Below are positions 1-6,481 of a DNA stretch of 10,447 bases, piece after piece (positions within the stretch are counted from its first letter, which is position 1; each line of letters opens with the position of its first letter). The DNA is taken from positions 1 through 10,447 of the forward strand of contig MNXL01000365.1 of assembly GCA_001871755.1 (NCBI GenBank). Reading direction: 5' to 3'. Origin of the DNA: Anaerolineae bacterium CG2_30_64_16. Lineage in GTDB: Bacteria > Chloroflexota > Anaerolineae > CG2-30-64-16. Both the position numbers and the translations under genes were made by a program. Under the pieces are notes generated by a model. That model had not been told where the DNA came from. It saw nothing but the letters and a program-made list of their open reading frames with translations, and did no database searches.

Positions 1-18
1 CGCGGGACGGGCCATGTC

Positions 19-89
19 ACCCCCGCGCACGCGGGGGTCCAGGCGTCTGGATTCCCGCTTGCGCGGGAATGACGGGCGTGCGCGGGAAT
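19..89. repeat. REP-like double palindrome upstream of the aminotransferase
   Basis: Two GC-rich hairpins stand side by side. Positions 19-38 form a 9-bp stem (19-27 with 30-38) closed by a 2-nt loop. Positions 51-70 form an 8-bp stem (51-58 with 63-70) around TTGC. A third partial copy of the right arm (GCGCGGGAAT) follows at 80-89. The ATTCCCGC / GCGGGAAT arms resemble the dispersed REP elements found between genes in many high-GC bacteria. A terminator for a gene left of the window is possible, but there is no T-run. Other copies in the genome cannot be checked from here. Confidence 0.6.
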
Positions 90-126
90 CACGAACACGA
101 TCGAACTGCAGAAAGGTGTCGAAACA

Positions 127-1293
127 ATGAAAGGTCGCAAGCTCCTGATGATCCCCGGCCCGATCGAGTTCGAGCCGGAGGTGCTGGCCGCGCTGGCCGC
201 GCCCACCACCAGCCACGTTGCGCCGGACTTCATCGAGGCGTTCGGTGAGGCGCTGGAATGGATGCGGGACGTGTTTCTGTGCCCCGATGGCCAGCCGTTG
301 GTCGTCGCCGGGTCGGGCACGCTGGCGATGGACCTGGCCGGCGCAAACCTGGTCGAGCCGGGTGACCGGGCGCTCGTGGTGAACACCGGCTATTTCGGCG
401 ACCGGTTCGCCGCGCTGCTGGGGCGCTATGGCGCCCACGTGACCCACGTGCGCGCGGCAGTCGGCGGCCGGCCCGCGCTGGCCGCGGTCGAGGCCGCGTT
501 GCAGGCGGGACGGTTCAAGCTGATGACGGTGACCCACGTAGACACCTCCACGGGCGTCCTGACCGATGTGCGAGGGCTGGCGGCGCTGGCGCGGCAGTAC
601 GAAACACTCTGCGTGGTGGATGGGGTCTGCTCGGTGGCGGGCGAAGCGCTGCGCATGACCGAGTGGGGTGTGGACGTGGCGCTGACCGCGTCGCAGAAGG
701 CGATCAGCGTGCCGCCAGGGCTGGCGCTGCTGATGGCCGGGCCGCGGGCGATGGCCGCTTTCCACGCGCGCAAGACCCCCGTGGCCAACTACTACGCGGA
801 CTGGGCCAACTGGCTGCCGGTCATGGCCGCGTACGAGGCGCGCAAGGCCAGCTACTTCGGCACGCCCGCGGTCAACCTGATCTGGGCGCTGAACGTCAGC
901 CTGGGCCAGATCGTGGCGGAGGGGCTGGACGCGCGGTTCGCGCGCCACGCAGCGCTCGGCCGGGCCTGCCAGGGCGCGCTGGCCGCGTTGGGTCTGGGCC
1001 AGGTGCCGCTCCAGCCAGAGTACGCCGCGCACACCATGACTGCGCCGCGCTACCCGGCCGGCGTCTCAGGCGCGGACCTGCTGCCTCGCATCGGGGCCGC
1101 GGGCGTAACCCTGGCCGGCGGGCTGCACCCGGCGATCAAGGCCGAATACTTCCGCATCGGCCACATGGGGCCGACGAGCCTGAACGATCTGCTCGCTACG
1201 ATCGGCGCGCTCGAGGTCGGACTGGCCGGCTGCGGTTACAGGTTCGACGTGGGCGCCGGCGTGGCCGCCGCGCTGCGGGCGTATCAGGGCTGA
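127..1293 (+). CDS. Class V aminotransferase, alanine-glyoxylate / serine-pyruvate aminotransferase family
   Basis: This is a 388-residue PLP enzyme of the AGXT/SPT group, the usual full length for the family. Members move an amino group between alanine or serine and glyoxylate or pyruvate in the cytosol. Visible hallmarks are the N-terminal MIPGPIEFEPEVL, the GSGT phosphate-binding loop (62-65), THVDTSTG (136-143), the PLP-ring aspartate in VVDGVCSV (D165), the Schiff-base lysine in TASQKAISVPPGL (K191), and the substrate-carboxylate arginine in YFRIGHMG (R343). AAAGGTG lies 8 nt before the ATG and supports this start. The gene stands alone on the plus strand and its end overlaps the end of the opposite phosphatase gene by 10 bp. 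Substrate choice (alanine, serine or purine-ring-derived donors) cannot be told from sequence alone; the fold and family are secure. Confidence 0.92.
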   Translation: MKGRKLLMIPGPIEFEPEVLAALAAPTTSHVAPDFIEAFGEALEWMRDVFLCPDGQPLVVAGSGTLAMDLAGANLVEPGDRALVVNTGYFGDRFAALLGRYGAHVTHVRAAVGGRPALAAVEAALQAGRFKLMTVTHVDTSTGVLTDVRGLAALARQYETLCVVDGVCSVAGEALRMTEWGVDVALTASQKAISVPPGLALLMAGPRAMAAFHARKTPVANYYADWANWLPVMAAYEARKASYFGTPAVNLIWALNVSLGQIVAEGLDARFARHAALGRACQGALAALGLGQVPLQPEYAAHTMTAPRYPAGVSGADLLPRIGAAGVTLAGGLHPAIKAEYFRIGHMGPTSLNDLLATIGALEVGLAGCGYRFDVGAGVAAALRAYQG

Positions 1294-2066
1294 TCGCCCT
1301 CGATCAGCCTCAGCACCTGCGGCAACAGGGTCCGGGTCGTTGCCAGCGCCTCGCCGGCGTGGATCGTCTCGTTGCCGGTCCAGTCGCCGAAATAGCCGCC
1401 CGCCTCGCGCAGGATGGGCGGAAAGGGGCCGCAATCCCACGGGTCCATCACCGGGTCCAACATCACTTCGACGCGGCCGGTCGCCACGAGCAGATAGCCG
1501 TACGCATCGCTCCACCCGGCCCGATGGTAGCTGGCCGCCTGAAGCCGCGCCCAGGCCGTGGCCCGGCCGTGCGCCGCGAAGCTGGCCGGGTCAGTGAAGG
1601 CCACGAACGCCCGGCTCAGGTCCGCGACCTCCGACACCCGGGCGGGGCGGCCGTTCCACCAGGCCCCCTGCCCGGTGGCGCCCGCGATCATCTCGTCCAG
1701 CGCGGGGAAATATGCCGCGCCGACCTCGACCCGCCCCGCGATCTCCAACCCGATTAGCACCGCGTAGAGCGGCACCCCGCGGATGAACGCCTTGGTGCCA
1801 TCGATGGGATCGATGAACCAGCGATGGGTCGCATCGGCCGCGCCCGCCACGCCGTATTCCTCGCCCACGACCGCGTGGCCGGGCCAGCGCGCGGTGATCC
1901 GGCCGCGGATCAACTCCTCCGCCTGCCGGTCCGCCACGGTCACCGGCGTATCGTCCGGTTTGAGATCGGACCGGACCCCCGACTGGAAGTAGCCCAGAGT
2001 GAGGCGGCCCGCCAGATAGGCGGTCTCCACCGCGAAATCAAGATAGGTGCGCAACGATTCGTCCAA
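1284..2066 (-). CDS. hisN: Inositol-monophosphatase-family phosphatase, HisN-type histidinol-phosphatase likely
   Basis: This is a 260-residue Mg-dependent phosphatase. Metal-binding motifs are in order: GEE (E69/E70), DPIDGT (86-91, giving D86 and D89) and DPWDCGP (208-214, giving D211). The C-terminal YFGDWTG is typical of the histidinol-phosphatase branch, which removes phosphate from L-histidinol phosphate in histidine synthesis. Inositol-1-phosphatase or nucleotide phosphatase activity remains possible. The start is TTG at 2064-2066: AAGGAG sits 5 nt upstream, and residues encoded further upstream (CACCGAW...) overlap the preceding gene and look non-coding. It is the last gene of a leftward three-gene operon, 10 bp after the toroid gene, whose stop codon falls inside this gene's ribosome binding site, so translational coupling is likely. 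Confidence 0.87.
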   Translation of the reverse strand: MDESLRTYLDFAVETAYLAGRLTLGYFQSGVRSDLKPDDTPVTVADRQAEELIRGRITARWPGHAVVGEEYGVAGAADATHRWFIDPIDGTKAFIRGVPLYAVLIGLEIAGRVEVGAAYFPALDEMIAGATGQGAWWNGRPARVSEVADLSRAFVAFTDPASFAAHGRATAWARLQAASYHRAGWSDAYGYLLVATGRVEVMLDPVMDPWDCGPFPPILREAGGYFGDWTGNETIHAGEALATTRTLLPQVLRLIEGDQP

Positions 2067-2076
2067 GCGCTCTCCT

Positions 2077-3060
2077 TCAGATCGTGTGGTCCATGCGCCG
2101 CAGCACGCGCAGCGCCAGGAAAGTGAGCCACGGGGATGGGCGCTTCTTGTCGGCAAATGACCAGCCCTTCCACGCCTGGTACATCGAGCCCGCGGTGAAG
2201 CGGCCAGCTTCGTCGGCCTGGGCCGCGATGGCGTCCACCATCTCCTGAAAGCGGGGATCAGCCCGGGTGACGGGGAAATGGCTCAGCACCTCGGCCACGT
2301 GGAGGATATCGTACCAGACGAACGGGTACTTGAGTTTGCGAAAGTCGGCGCCGATGCCGAACAGGAAGTACTTCTGCTGGCCGCGTTCTTGCCAGTGCGA
2401 CAGCAACATCTCCGCCCCGGCGCGCGCGGCCGGCGCATCGCGCAGTTCGGGGACCTGGGCCAGCGCCTTGAGCGCGTAAACGTTGGCGATGGGACACGGA
2501 TGCTCGCGGCGGCCTGGGCCCTTGAATTTGCCGAACTGCGGCGCCGCGGCGCAACGCCAACCGTTCTCGTGACCCAGGCTGACCAGGTGCTCCACGGCTG
2601 CGCTCACCCGCTCATCCCGCGTCACACCCAGGGCCAGCACCGCGTAGAGCAGCGTCGGCGCGTCACAGGCGATCCAGCCCCAGGTGTCCTCGCCAGGCCC
2701 GCCGAACGCCTTGGGCACGTGAATCAGCGACGCGAACGCGCCCTCCGCCGACCGGTGGATCATCACCGCGTTCAGCGCGGCATCGACGCCGGGATCGCCC
2801 GCCCGCAGGCCGAAATCGGCCAGCGTGCTGAACTTGTAGAGCGGATGGTTGGCGTCGTTGTGGCGCTTGAGCGCGTAGCCGGGCCAGGCGCCGGCCTCAG
2901 CGACCATACTTTGCACACGGGGATGCGCCACCATCGCAGCCCTGGCCGCCTGCGCCTCTCCATCATCCTCCGGCCGATCCAGCAGATCGACCAGGGTTCG
3001 ATAGCGCGTCCAGGGTTCGTCATCAACCGTTGACAGCCATTGCAGCAAGTCTTCTCGCAT
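2077..3060 (-). CDS. Alpha/alpha-toroid protein related to prenyltransferase / squalene-cyclase repeat proteins, function unknown
   Basis: This is a 327-residue soluble protein with no signal peptide or membrane segment. It is built of helical repeats rich in Trp, Leu and Ala, with loops such as EGAF (106-109), GEDTWGWIACDAP (123-135), NGWRC (166-170) and REHPCPIANVYALKAL (185-200). This pattern fits the terpenoid-cyclase/prenyltransferase toroid fold. Three cysteines (132, 170, 189) and nearby His residues might form a ligand or metal site, but no DXDD cyclase motif is seen, so terpene cyclase activity is not supported. Proteins of this type are common in Chloroflexota and are, as I recall, sometimes misannotated as NifH. 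The ATG follows GAGGAGG (3068-3074) by 7 nt. It lies 92 bp downstream of glucokinase and is tightly coupled to the phosphatase. Its link to either partner is unknown. Confidence 0.75.
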   Translation of the reverse strand: MREDLLQWLSTVDDEPWTRYRTLVDLLDRPEDDGEAQAARAAMVAHPRVQSMVAEAGAWPGYALKRHNDANHPLYKFSTLADFGLRAGDPGVDAALNAVMIHRSAEGAFASLIHVPKAFGGPGEDTWGWIACDAPTLLYAVLALGVTRDERVSAAVEHLVSLGHENGWRCAAAPQFGKFKGPGRREHPCPIANVYALKALAQVPELRDAPAARAGAEMLLSHWQERGQQKYFLFGIGADFRKLKYPFVWYDILHVAEVLSHFPVTRADPRFQEMVDAIAAQADEAGRFTAGSMYQAWKGWSFADKKRPSPWLTFLALRVLRRMDHTI

Positions 3061-3152
3061 GCTCTTGCCTCCTCATCGCTTCGCCAGAGCCTGGATCCTG
3101 TTCTCCTTCGCGCTCAGCCGGTCATCTGCCAGGCCCGCAGCAGTGAAGTCAA

Positions 3153-4142
3153 TCACGAAAGCCACGCCAACCCGTGGCAGGCCGCGCCGAGCAGCGCCAC
3201 CTTGGGGTTCAAGATCACGTGGACCGGCACCTGGTCCAAGACCTCGGACAGCCGGCCTTTGCTGATAAAGGCTGTCCTGAAACGGGGATCCTCCAGCGCG
3301 GGCAGGATGCGGGGCGGGATGCCGCCGCCCAGATAAACGCCGCCGGTCGCCAGCAGTTTCAGCGCCAGGTTGCCCGCCTCGGTCCCCAGGATCGAGACGA
3401 ACATCTCCAGCGTCGCGGCACACAATCGGCACGGCCGATCCGCATCCTGGGCCGCATTCACGATCACCGGCGTGGCGTCGTCGGTCGCGACCAACGCCTC
3501 TGCCAGCCACGCAGGCTCATCTGCATAGCCACTGTCTCGTAGAAACGCATACAGATTGGGGATCCCGCGGCCCGAGCAGACCCGTTCATAGCTGACGTGA
3601 TCGAATCGCCCCAAGAGGTAACGCAGCAGCTCGACCTGGAGCAGGTCAGTGGGCGCAAAGTCGGTGTGACCGCCCTCTGACGCGTGTGGCTGATAGCGCG
3701 CCCCATCCCATGTCAGGTACGCCTCACCCAGGCCGGTGCCCGGCGCAATCACGGCGATCGCGCCGCCCGGCTCCGGCTGGCCCGCGTTCAATGTGTGCAG
3801 GTCGACCGGCTTCAGGAACGGCACCGCGTGGGCGATGGCGCCCAGGTCGTTCAACAGGCTGACGTCAGGGATGCCGAGCGCGGCCTGGAGCTGCGCCTCA
3901 TCCATCACCCAGGGCAAATTGGTCGTCGTTGCGCGACCCAGCCGCACGGGCCCGGCCACACCGAAGATCGCGCGTTCGACCGGCCGTCTCCCGTGACCCA
4001 GGAACTCGCGCACCACCGCCTCCAGGTTGGGATAGTTGGCGCTGGGAAAGGTCGCCTCGGCCAACGGCGTTCGTGGCCCGCCCTCGGGCGAATAGATTGC
4101 CAGGATGGTCTTGGTCCCACCGATGTCACCAGCTAGAAGCAT
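3153..4142 (-). CDS. glk: Glucokinase (Glk family)
   Basis: This is a 329-residue ATP-dependent hexokinase that phosphorylates glucose to glucose 6-phosphate in the cytosol. Motifs in order are phosphate-1 DIGGTKT (6-12), NLPW (75-78), the catalytic LLNDLGA (D99, equivalent to the base in E. coli Glk), phosphate-2 APGTGLGEA (133-141), the sugar-binding SEGGHTDFAP (155-164), YERVCSGRG (185-193) and the adenosine site TGGVYLGGGIPP (266-277). It belongs to the Glk family rather than ROK, because the ROK zinc-finger CXCGXXGC motif is absent. I chose ATG 4142: GGAAG lies 8 nt upstream, whereas a GTG three codons earlier sits almost on top of that site. It is the first gene of the glk - toroid - hisN operon, and a promoter candidate lies 40 bp upstream. 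Confidence 0.92.
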   Translation of the reverse strand: MLLAGDIGGTKTILAIYSPEGGPRTPLAEATFPSANYPNLEAVVREFLGHGRRPVERAIFGVAGPVRLGRATTTNLPWVMDEAQLQAALGIPDVSLLNDLGAIAHAVPFLKPVDLHTLNAGQPEPGGAIAVIAPGTGLGEAYLTWDGARYQPHASEGGHTDFAPTDLLQVELLRYLLGRFDHVSYERVCSGRGIPNLYAFLRDSGYADEPAWLAEALVATDDATPVIVNAAQDADRPCRLCAATLEMFVSILGTEAGNLALKLLATGGVYLGGGIPPRILPALEDPRFRTAFISKGRLSEVLDQVPVHVILNPKVALLGAACHGLAWLS

Positions 4143-4181
4143 TGCGTGCACTTCCTTCTTTCATCTCTACTTCACCACCGC

Positions 4182-4190
4182 ATTGTACCA
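4182..4190 (-). promoter_or_regulatory. Extended -10 promoter candidate for the glucokinase operon
   Basis: Read on the minus strand this is TGG-TACAAT, one mismatch from TATAAT and preceded by the TGn extension. It lies about 40 bp before the glucokinase ATG. No good -35 hexamer stands 16-18 bp upstream, which is acceptable for extended -10 promoters. No transcript data are available. Confidence 0.45.
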
Positions 4191-4578
4191 CATCCTGGTC
4201 CCAAAATGACACGCATCATAGCGGCGACAGGGCTTATCAGTTCTCCGGTTTTCACAAGGGATATATGACTGGAAGAGGGTGAGTGCGATAGCAGGCGATC
4301 GTGCGACGGAACGTCCAAGAAAAGAATGCAGCCGAAGCCTTGCCCAACTCGCCATGGTATGCGTTGAGCCGGGGCAGCCATCCATGCCGAGAACTCGATC
4401 CATGGGCGGATACAGTTGGCGTGCACCTGCCGGGCGAGCGCCACCTCCTCTATTACGGGTGGTTTGTCGCTATCGAGCTTATCGAAGCCACGACCGGACT
4501 TCCACCGGACTGAGCGCAGCGGCATAGGCCGATGACTTTCAGGACACACGAACCAACTGTTTCGAACCCCCACCGCCG
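4191..4578. other. Intergenic boundary between core operon and accessory region, with a weak ORF remnant
   Basis: This stretch has no convincing gene. On the plus strand an ORF opens at GTG 4301 (alternative GTG 4279 in another frame) and ends at TGA 4511-4513. Its last forty or so residues (ELDPWADTVGVHL through LYYGWFVAIELIEATTGL) look protein-like, but there is no good ribosome binding site and I do not recognise a family, so it may be the 3' end of a decayed gene. A minus-strand ORF (4172-4573) covers the same DNA and looks less protein-like. The higBA cassette should end here if it is a normal cassette, but I could not find an attC-type site of adequate length. Confidence 0.35.
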
Positions 4579-4899
4579 CTACGTGGTCGCTGGCGCGGCC
4601 AACCGGTGCGGACGAATCGCCATCAGGTCATTGACCTCGGTCTGCTGCGCATGATACAAATCCCAGCGCAGTTGGAGGTTGATCCAGAAATCCGGCGATA
4701 CTTCAAAGAACTTAGCCAGTCGCAGGGCCGTGGCGGGTGTTATGCCGCGCCGCCCATTGACAATCTCGTTGACCCGCTGGTAGGACACGTGAATGGCATC
4801 GGCAAGTTGGCGTTGTGTGATAGCCATCGGCAGCAGGAATTCCTCCAGGAGTATCTCGCCTGGAGGCGTCGGTTGACGGTGAGTTGGAATGCGCACCAT
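4579..4899 (-). CDS. higA: HigA-family antitoxin (XRE helix-turn-helix)
   Basis: This is a 106-residue DNA-binding antitoxin that neutralises HigB and represses its own operon. It has the HigA/VapI signature: THRQPTPPGEILLEEFLLPM (6-25), then a helix-turn-helix at about 27-50 (ITQRQLADAIHVSYQRVNEIVNGRRGI) and SPDFWINLQLRWDLYHA (68-84). The length is normal for the family. It starts 22 bp after the end of higB with GAGG 7 nt before the ATG. Toxin first, antitoxin second is the characteristic HigBA order. TA pairs are common passengers in integron arrays, where they are thought to stabilise the array. The gene looks intact. Confidence 0.9.
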   Translation of the reverse strand: MVRIPTHRQPTPPGEILLEEFLLPMAITQRQLADAIHVSYQRVNEIVNGRRGITPATALRLAKFFEVSPDFWINLQLRWDLYHAQQTEVNDLMAIRPHRLAAPATT

Positions 4900-4921
4900 A
4901 TTATTGCCTCATCTAGTCGTC

Positions 4922-5230
4922 TCAGTGGTAGTCTACGATCTCCACCTGGTCTGGTCCGAACTCAGTCCATCCGAAACAGATACGGTATTGGCGATTGATG
5001 CGGAAGCTGAACTGCCCCTTGCGATCGCCGGACAAAGCCTCAAGCTGATTGCCGGGCGGTGCACGGAGATCATCCAATGACTTAACGGAATCGAGTGGGT
5101 CGAGCTTGCGAAAAGCGACCTTCCAGAGAGACTCCGGACAGACTTGTCGCGCAGCACGCGTGTGATCACCGTCAATCCCATCCGGCGCATGGAGGTAGAA
5201 CACTTTGCCCATGAGAGAACTTCTGAGCAC
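4922..5230 (-). CDS. higB: HigB-family toxin (RelE-like ribosome-dependent mRNA interferase), 5' end doubtful
   Basis: This is a 102-residue toxin paired with HigA. The core from TRAARQVCPESLWKVAFRKLD onward, with LDDLRAPPGNQLEALSGDRKGQFSFRI, the RICF strand and the VEIVDYH end, matches HigB well. Family members cut mRNA on the ribosome. The first 22 residues in this frame do not look like the usual MI-SF start. The strong ribosome binding site GAGGAGG (5244-5250) sits 6 nt before an ATG at 5235-5237, but that ATG is in another frame and stops after 21 codons. In-frame starts are GTG 5230 (13 nt from the site) and ATG 5212. A small indel may have disabled the toxin, or the GTG is used. The gene lies 75 bp after the outer box of the attC-like site, in cassette orientation. 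Confidence 0.75.
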   Translation of the reverse strand: MLRSSLMGKVFYLHAPDGIDGDHTRAARQVCPESLWKVAFRKLDPLDSVKSLDDLRAPPGNQLEALSGDRKGQFSFRINRQYRICFGWTEFGPDQVEIVDYH

Positions 5231-5279
5231 CTGTCATTGCGTTCCTCCTCAAGGTGGAGCACTAACGTAAAGCGCCGAT

Positions 5280-5285
5280 TGTCAA
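5280..5285 (-). promoter_or_regulatory. Possible -35 hexamer for higBA
   Basis: The minus strand shows a perfect TTGACA 42 bp before the ATG that follows the strong ribosome binding site. The best -10 candidates downstream (TAGTGC at 15 bp, TACGTT at 10 bp) are poor. The promoter is therefore tentative, although TA cassettes usually carry their own. Confidence 0.25.
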
Positions 5286-5304
5286 CAAGCTCACGTTTGT
5301 TTCG

Positions 5305-5394
5305 GCCTAACGGCCCGCGTAAGCTGCGGCTGCGCCACACCCTACCCTCAATCGCGCGAGCTCCACCGGCGCAGCCGTCAGCTTGACGCAATGT
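5305..5394 (-). repeat. attC-like recombination site 1, one outer box split by a group II intron
   Basis: Read on the minus strand the site ends in GTTAGGC (5311-5305). Its opposite outer box is GCCTA|AC, split by the intron: AC is the complement of 5394-5393, and GCCTA is the complement of 6587-6583. The inner arms 5317-5336 and 5368-5389 pair over all 20 bases of the shorter arm. The longer arm has two extra bases, one after the 4th paired base and an A six paired bases further on. This asymmetric hairpin with unpaired extra bases is the hallmark of integron attC sites. The rebuilt site is 95 bp. The extra bases orient it leftward, the same way as higBA. Confidence 0.85.
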
Positions 5395-5763
5395 GTGCGA
5401 CCCGTTCGTCCGAAACCGCGCAATGGCGCACGGGGGCTGGACGGCAAAGGTCGTTTGATCCTGTCACGTTGTTCAGGACAGGCCTTTGACAACTGTGTGG
5501 CCATGTCGGTGCGATGATACCGCAACTGGGGCGGGACATCAACTCCGACCGCCCAGATGGCTGGGCGACGGCGCTGGCCCTCGGCGGGCGACTGGTTCTC
5601 AAGCGTCGAAAGCGGGCCAGAAAGGCGTTAAGCTACGAACCAGACGAAGCGACACGCCGAGCGAGTGACTATGGGTAACGACGAGTCAAGGTACGGACGA
5701 GGCGCCGTCATCAAGACCCTGCCGACGCTGGTTTACCGGCAGGCCCAAACGGGAACGATTCCA

Positions 5764-5789
5764 GGCTGCGCCGCACATTGGGGCGCAGC
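5764..5789 (+). ncRNA. EBS1 hairpin of the group II intron (domain I)
   Basis: An 8-bp stem (5765-5772 with 5782-5789) presents a 9-nt loop containing ACATTG at 5775-5780. This is the exact complement of CAATGT (5389-5394), the six bases that end the upstream exon. The match was found after the intron ends had been fixed from the attC box, so it is independent support for the 5' splice junction at 5394/5395. Confidence 0.75.
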
Positions 5790-5824
5790 AGCCATCCAGA
5801 TGGAATCCGGCGTAAAGCACCACT

Positions 5825-5848
5825 CCTTCGGCTGCGCTCAGGACAGGC
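5825..5848. repeat. 24-bp interspersed repeat, copy A
   Basis: The unit CCTTCGGCTGCGCTCAGG is followed by ACAGGC. It differs from the reverse complement of copy D (6501-6524) at only three of 24 positions. It lies in the intron's domain I-III region. A further candidate lies at 5471-5484 (GTTCAGGACAGGCC), but that also forms a hairpin with 5460-5465 and may belong to the intron. Confidence 0.7.
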
Positions 5849-5962
5849 TCTACGGTCACGCCAAATGGACATACGGAACGGTGTAACCCGCGGCTGGCTC
5901 TCGGTACGTTCGAGCAGGCAACCGGCCGCATGGCAGCCGCGGGTAGGATCGCCCAAGACTTG

Positions 5963-5981
5963 TACTGAGCCTGTCGAAGTA
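5963..5981. repeat. Interspersed repeat, copy B (shorter variant)
   Basis: TACTGAGCCTGTCGAAGTA is a partial palindrome with the same GAGCCTGTCGAAG wording as the other copies. It is a frequent short repeat in genomes that carry this family. It lies between the intron's RNA core and the protein remnant. Confidence 0.6.
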
Positions 5982-6066
5982 AGCCAATGCCTCACAGAAA
6001 CGTGAGGATACGCTGACGTGGGCGCGGCAGATTGGACGGTAAAGGTACACAAGGAGCTTGAATCTT

Positions 6067-6462
6067 ATGGCAGAGGCCCAAACACCTACTGAAGATTGGC
6101 AGGCGTTACCCTGGAAGCAGTTTCAGCGCAACGTCTACCGGCTCCAAAAGCGCATCCTTCCCTTCGCTCAGGACAAGTTTTACCAAGCCGAACGCCGTGG
6201 CGACTATCAGCGTGTCCGCAATCTGCAACGGCTACCGTATTGGGCCACCCGTCTGGGCCGCAACCCAGAGCTACCCCGGCGGGTAACGACTCTGCTGCAA
6301 CGCCAGATCGGTAGCTGTCCGCACTGCGGACTCCGCTTCATGGCAACCGACGTGCTCGAAGTGCATCACCTGGACGGAAACCACCGTAACAACCGGTACT
6401 CGAACTGGGCGCTGCTGCACGGTCACTGCCATGACCAGGCGCACGGCACAAGGTTCCGCTGA
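6067..6462 (+). pseudogene. Group II intron-encoded protein remnant: N-terminal RT segment joined to HNH nuclease, RT core deleted
   Basis: The frame encodes 131 residues, against roughly 450-600 for a complete maturase. Residues 10-56 (DWQALPWKQFQRNVYRLQKR... GDYQRVRNLQRL) match the N-terminal segment of bacterial group II intron reverse transcriptases. The next residues jump to YWATRLGRNPELPRRV and a zinc-bound HNH nuclease: CPHC (84-87), LEVHHLDGNH (97-106), NWALLHGHCHD (113-123). The palm and fingers with the YADD motif and the maturase X domain are missing. Residues 31-38 (LPFAQDKF) are an in-frame 24-bp repeat insertion. AAGGAG lies 10 nt before ATG 6067; a TTG at 6058 is too close to it. 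Reverse transcription is impossible; whether the nuclease is still made is unknown. Confidence 0.85.
6157..6180. repeat. 24-bp interspersed repeat, copy C, in frame inside the maturase remnant
   Basis: CTTCCCTTCGCTCAGGACAA plus GTTT lies exactly between the codons for RI and YQ. In related maturases these residues are adjacent (LQKRIYQA). The insertion is eight codons long, so the frame is kept. Confidence 0.7.
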
Positions 6463-6481
6463 CAACGGCCAATGTGCTGAG

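Noticed and set aside
663..1757. Long plus-strand frame overlapping the aminotransferase and the phosphatase
   Set aside because: Arg/Gly/Ala-rich translation with no family pattern, in an alternative frame of two secure genes in GC-rich DNA.
2278..3033. Plus-strand frame of 251 codons opposite the toroid gene
   Set aside because: Mirror frame of a well-patterned protein. It has no ribosome binding site and a low-complexity composition.
4342..4369. GCCCAAC and GTTGAGC boxes facing each other, in the right orientation for an attC closing the higBA cassette
   Set aside because: Only 14 nt lie between the boxes, far too short for attC arms, and no paired arms or extra bases are present. At best it is a deleted relic.
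4933..5391. Minus-strand frame of 152 codons across higB and attC-like site 1
   Set aside because: It runs through the recombination site and out of frame with the recognisable HigB core; the translation is Arg/Ser-rich and featureless.
6058..6066. TTG 6058 as start of the maturase remnant
   Set aside because: It is 1 nt from AAGGAG, whereas ATG 6067 is 10 nt away and begins at the usual family N-terminus.
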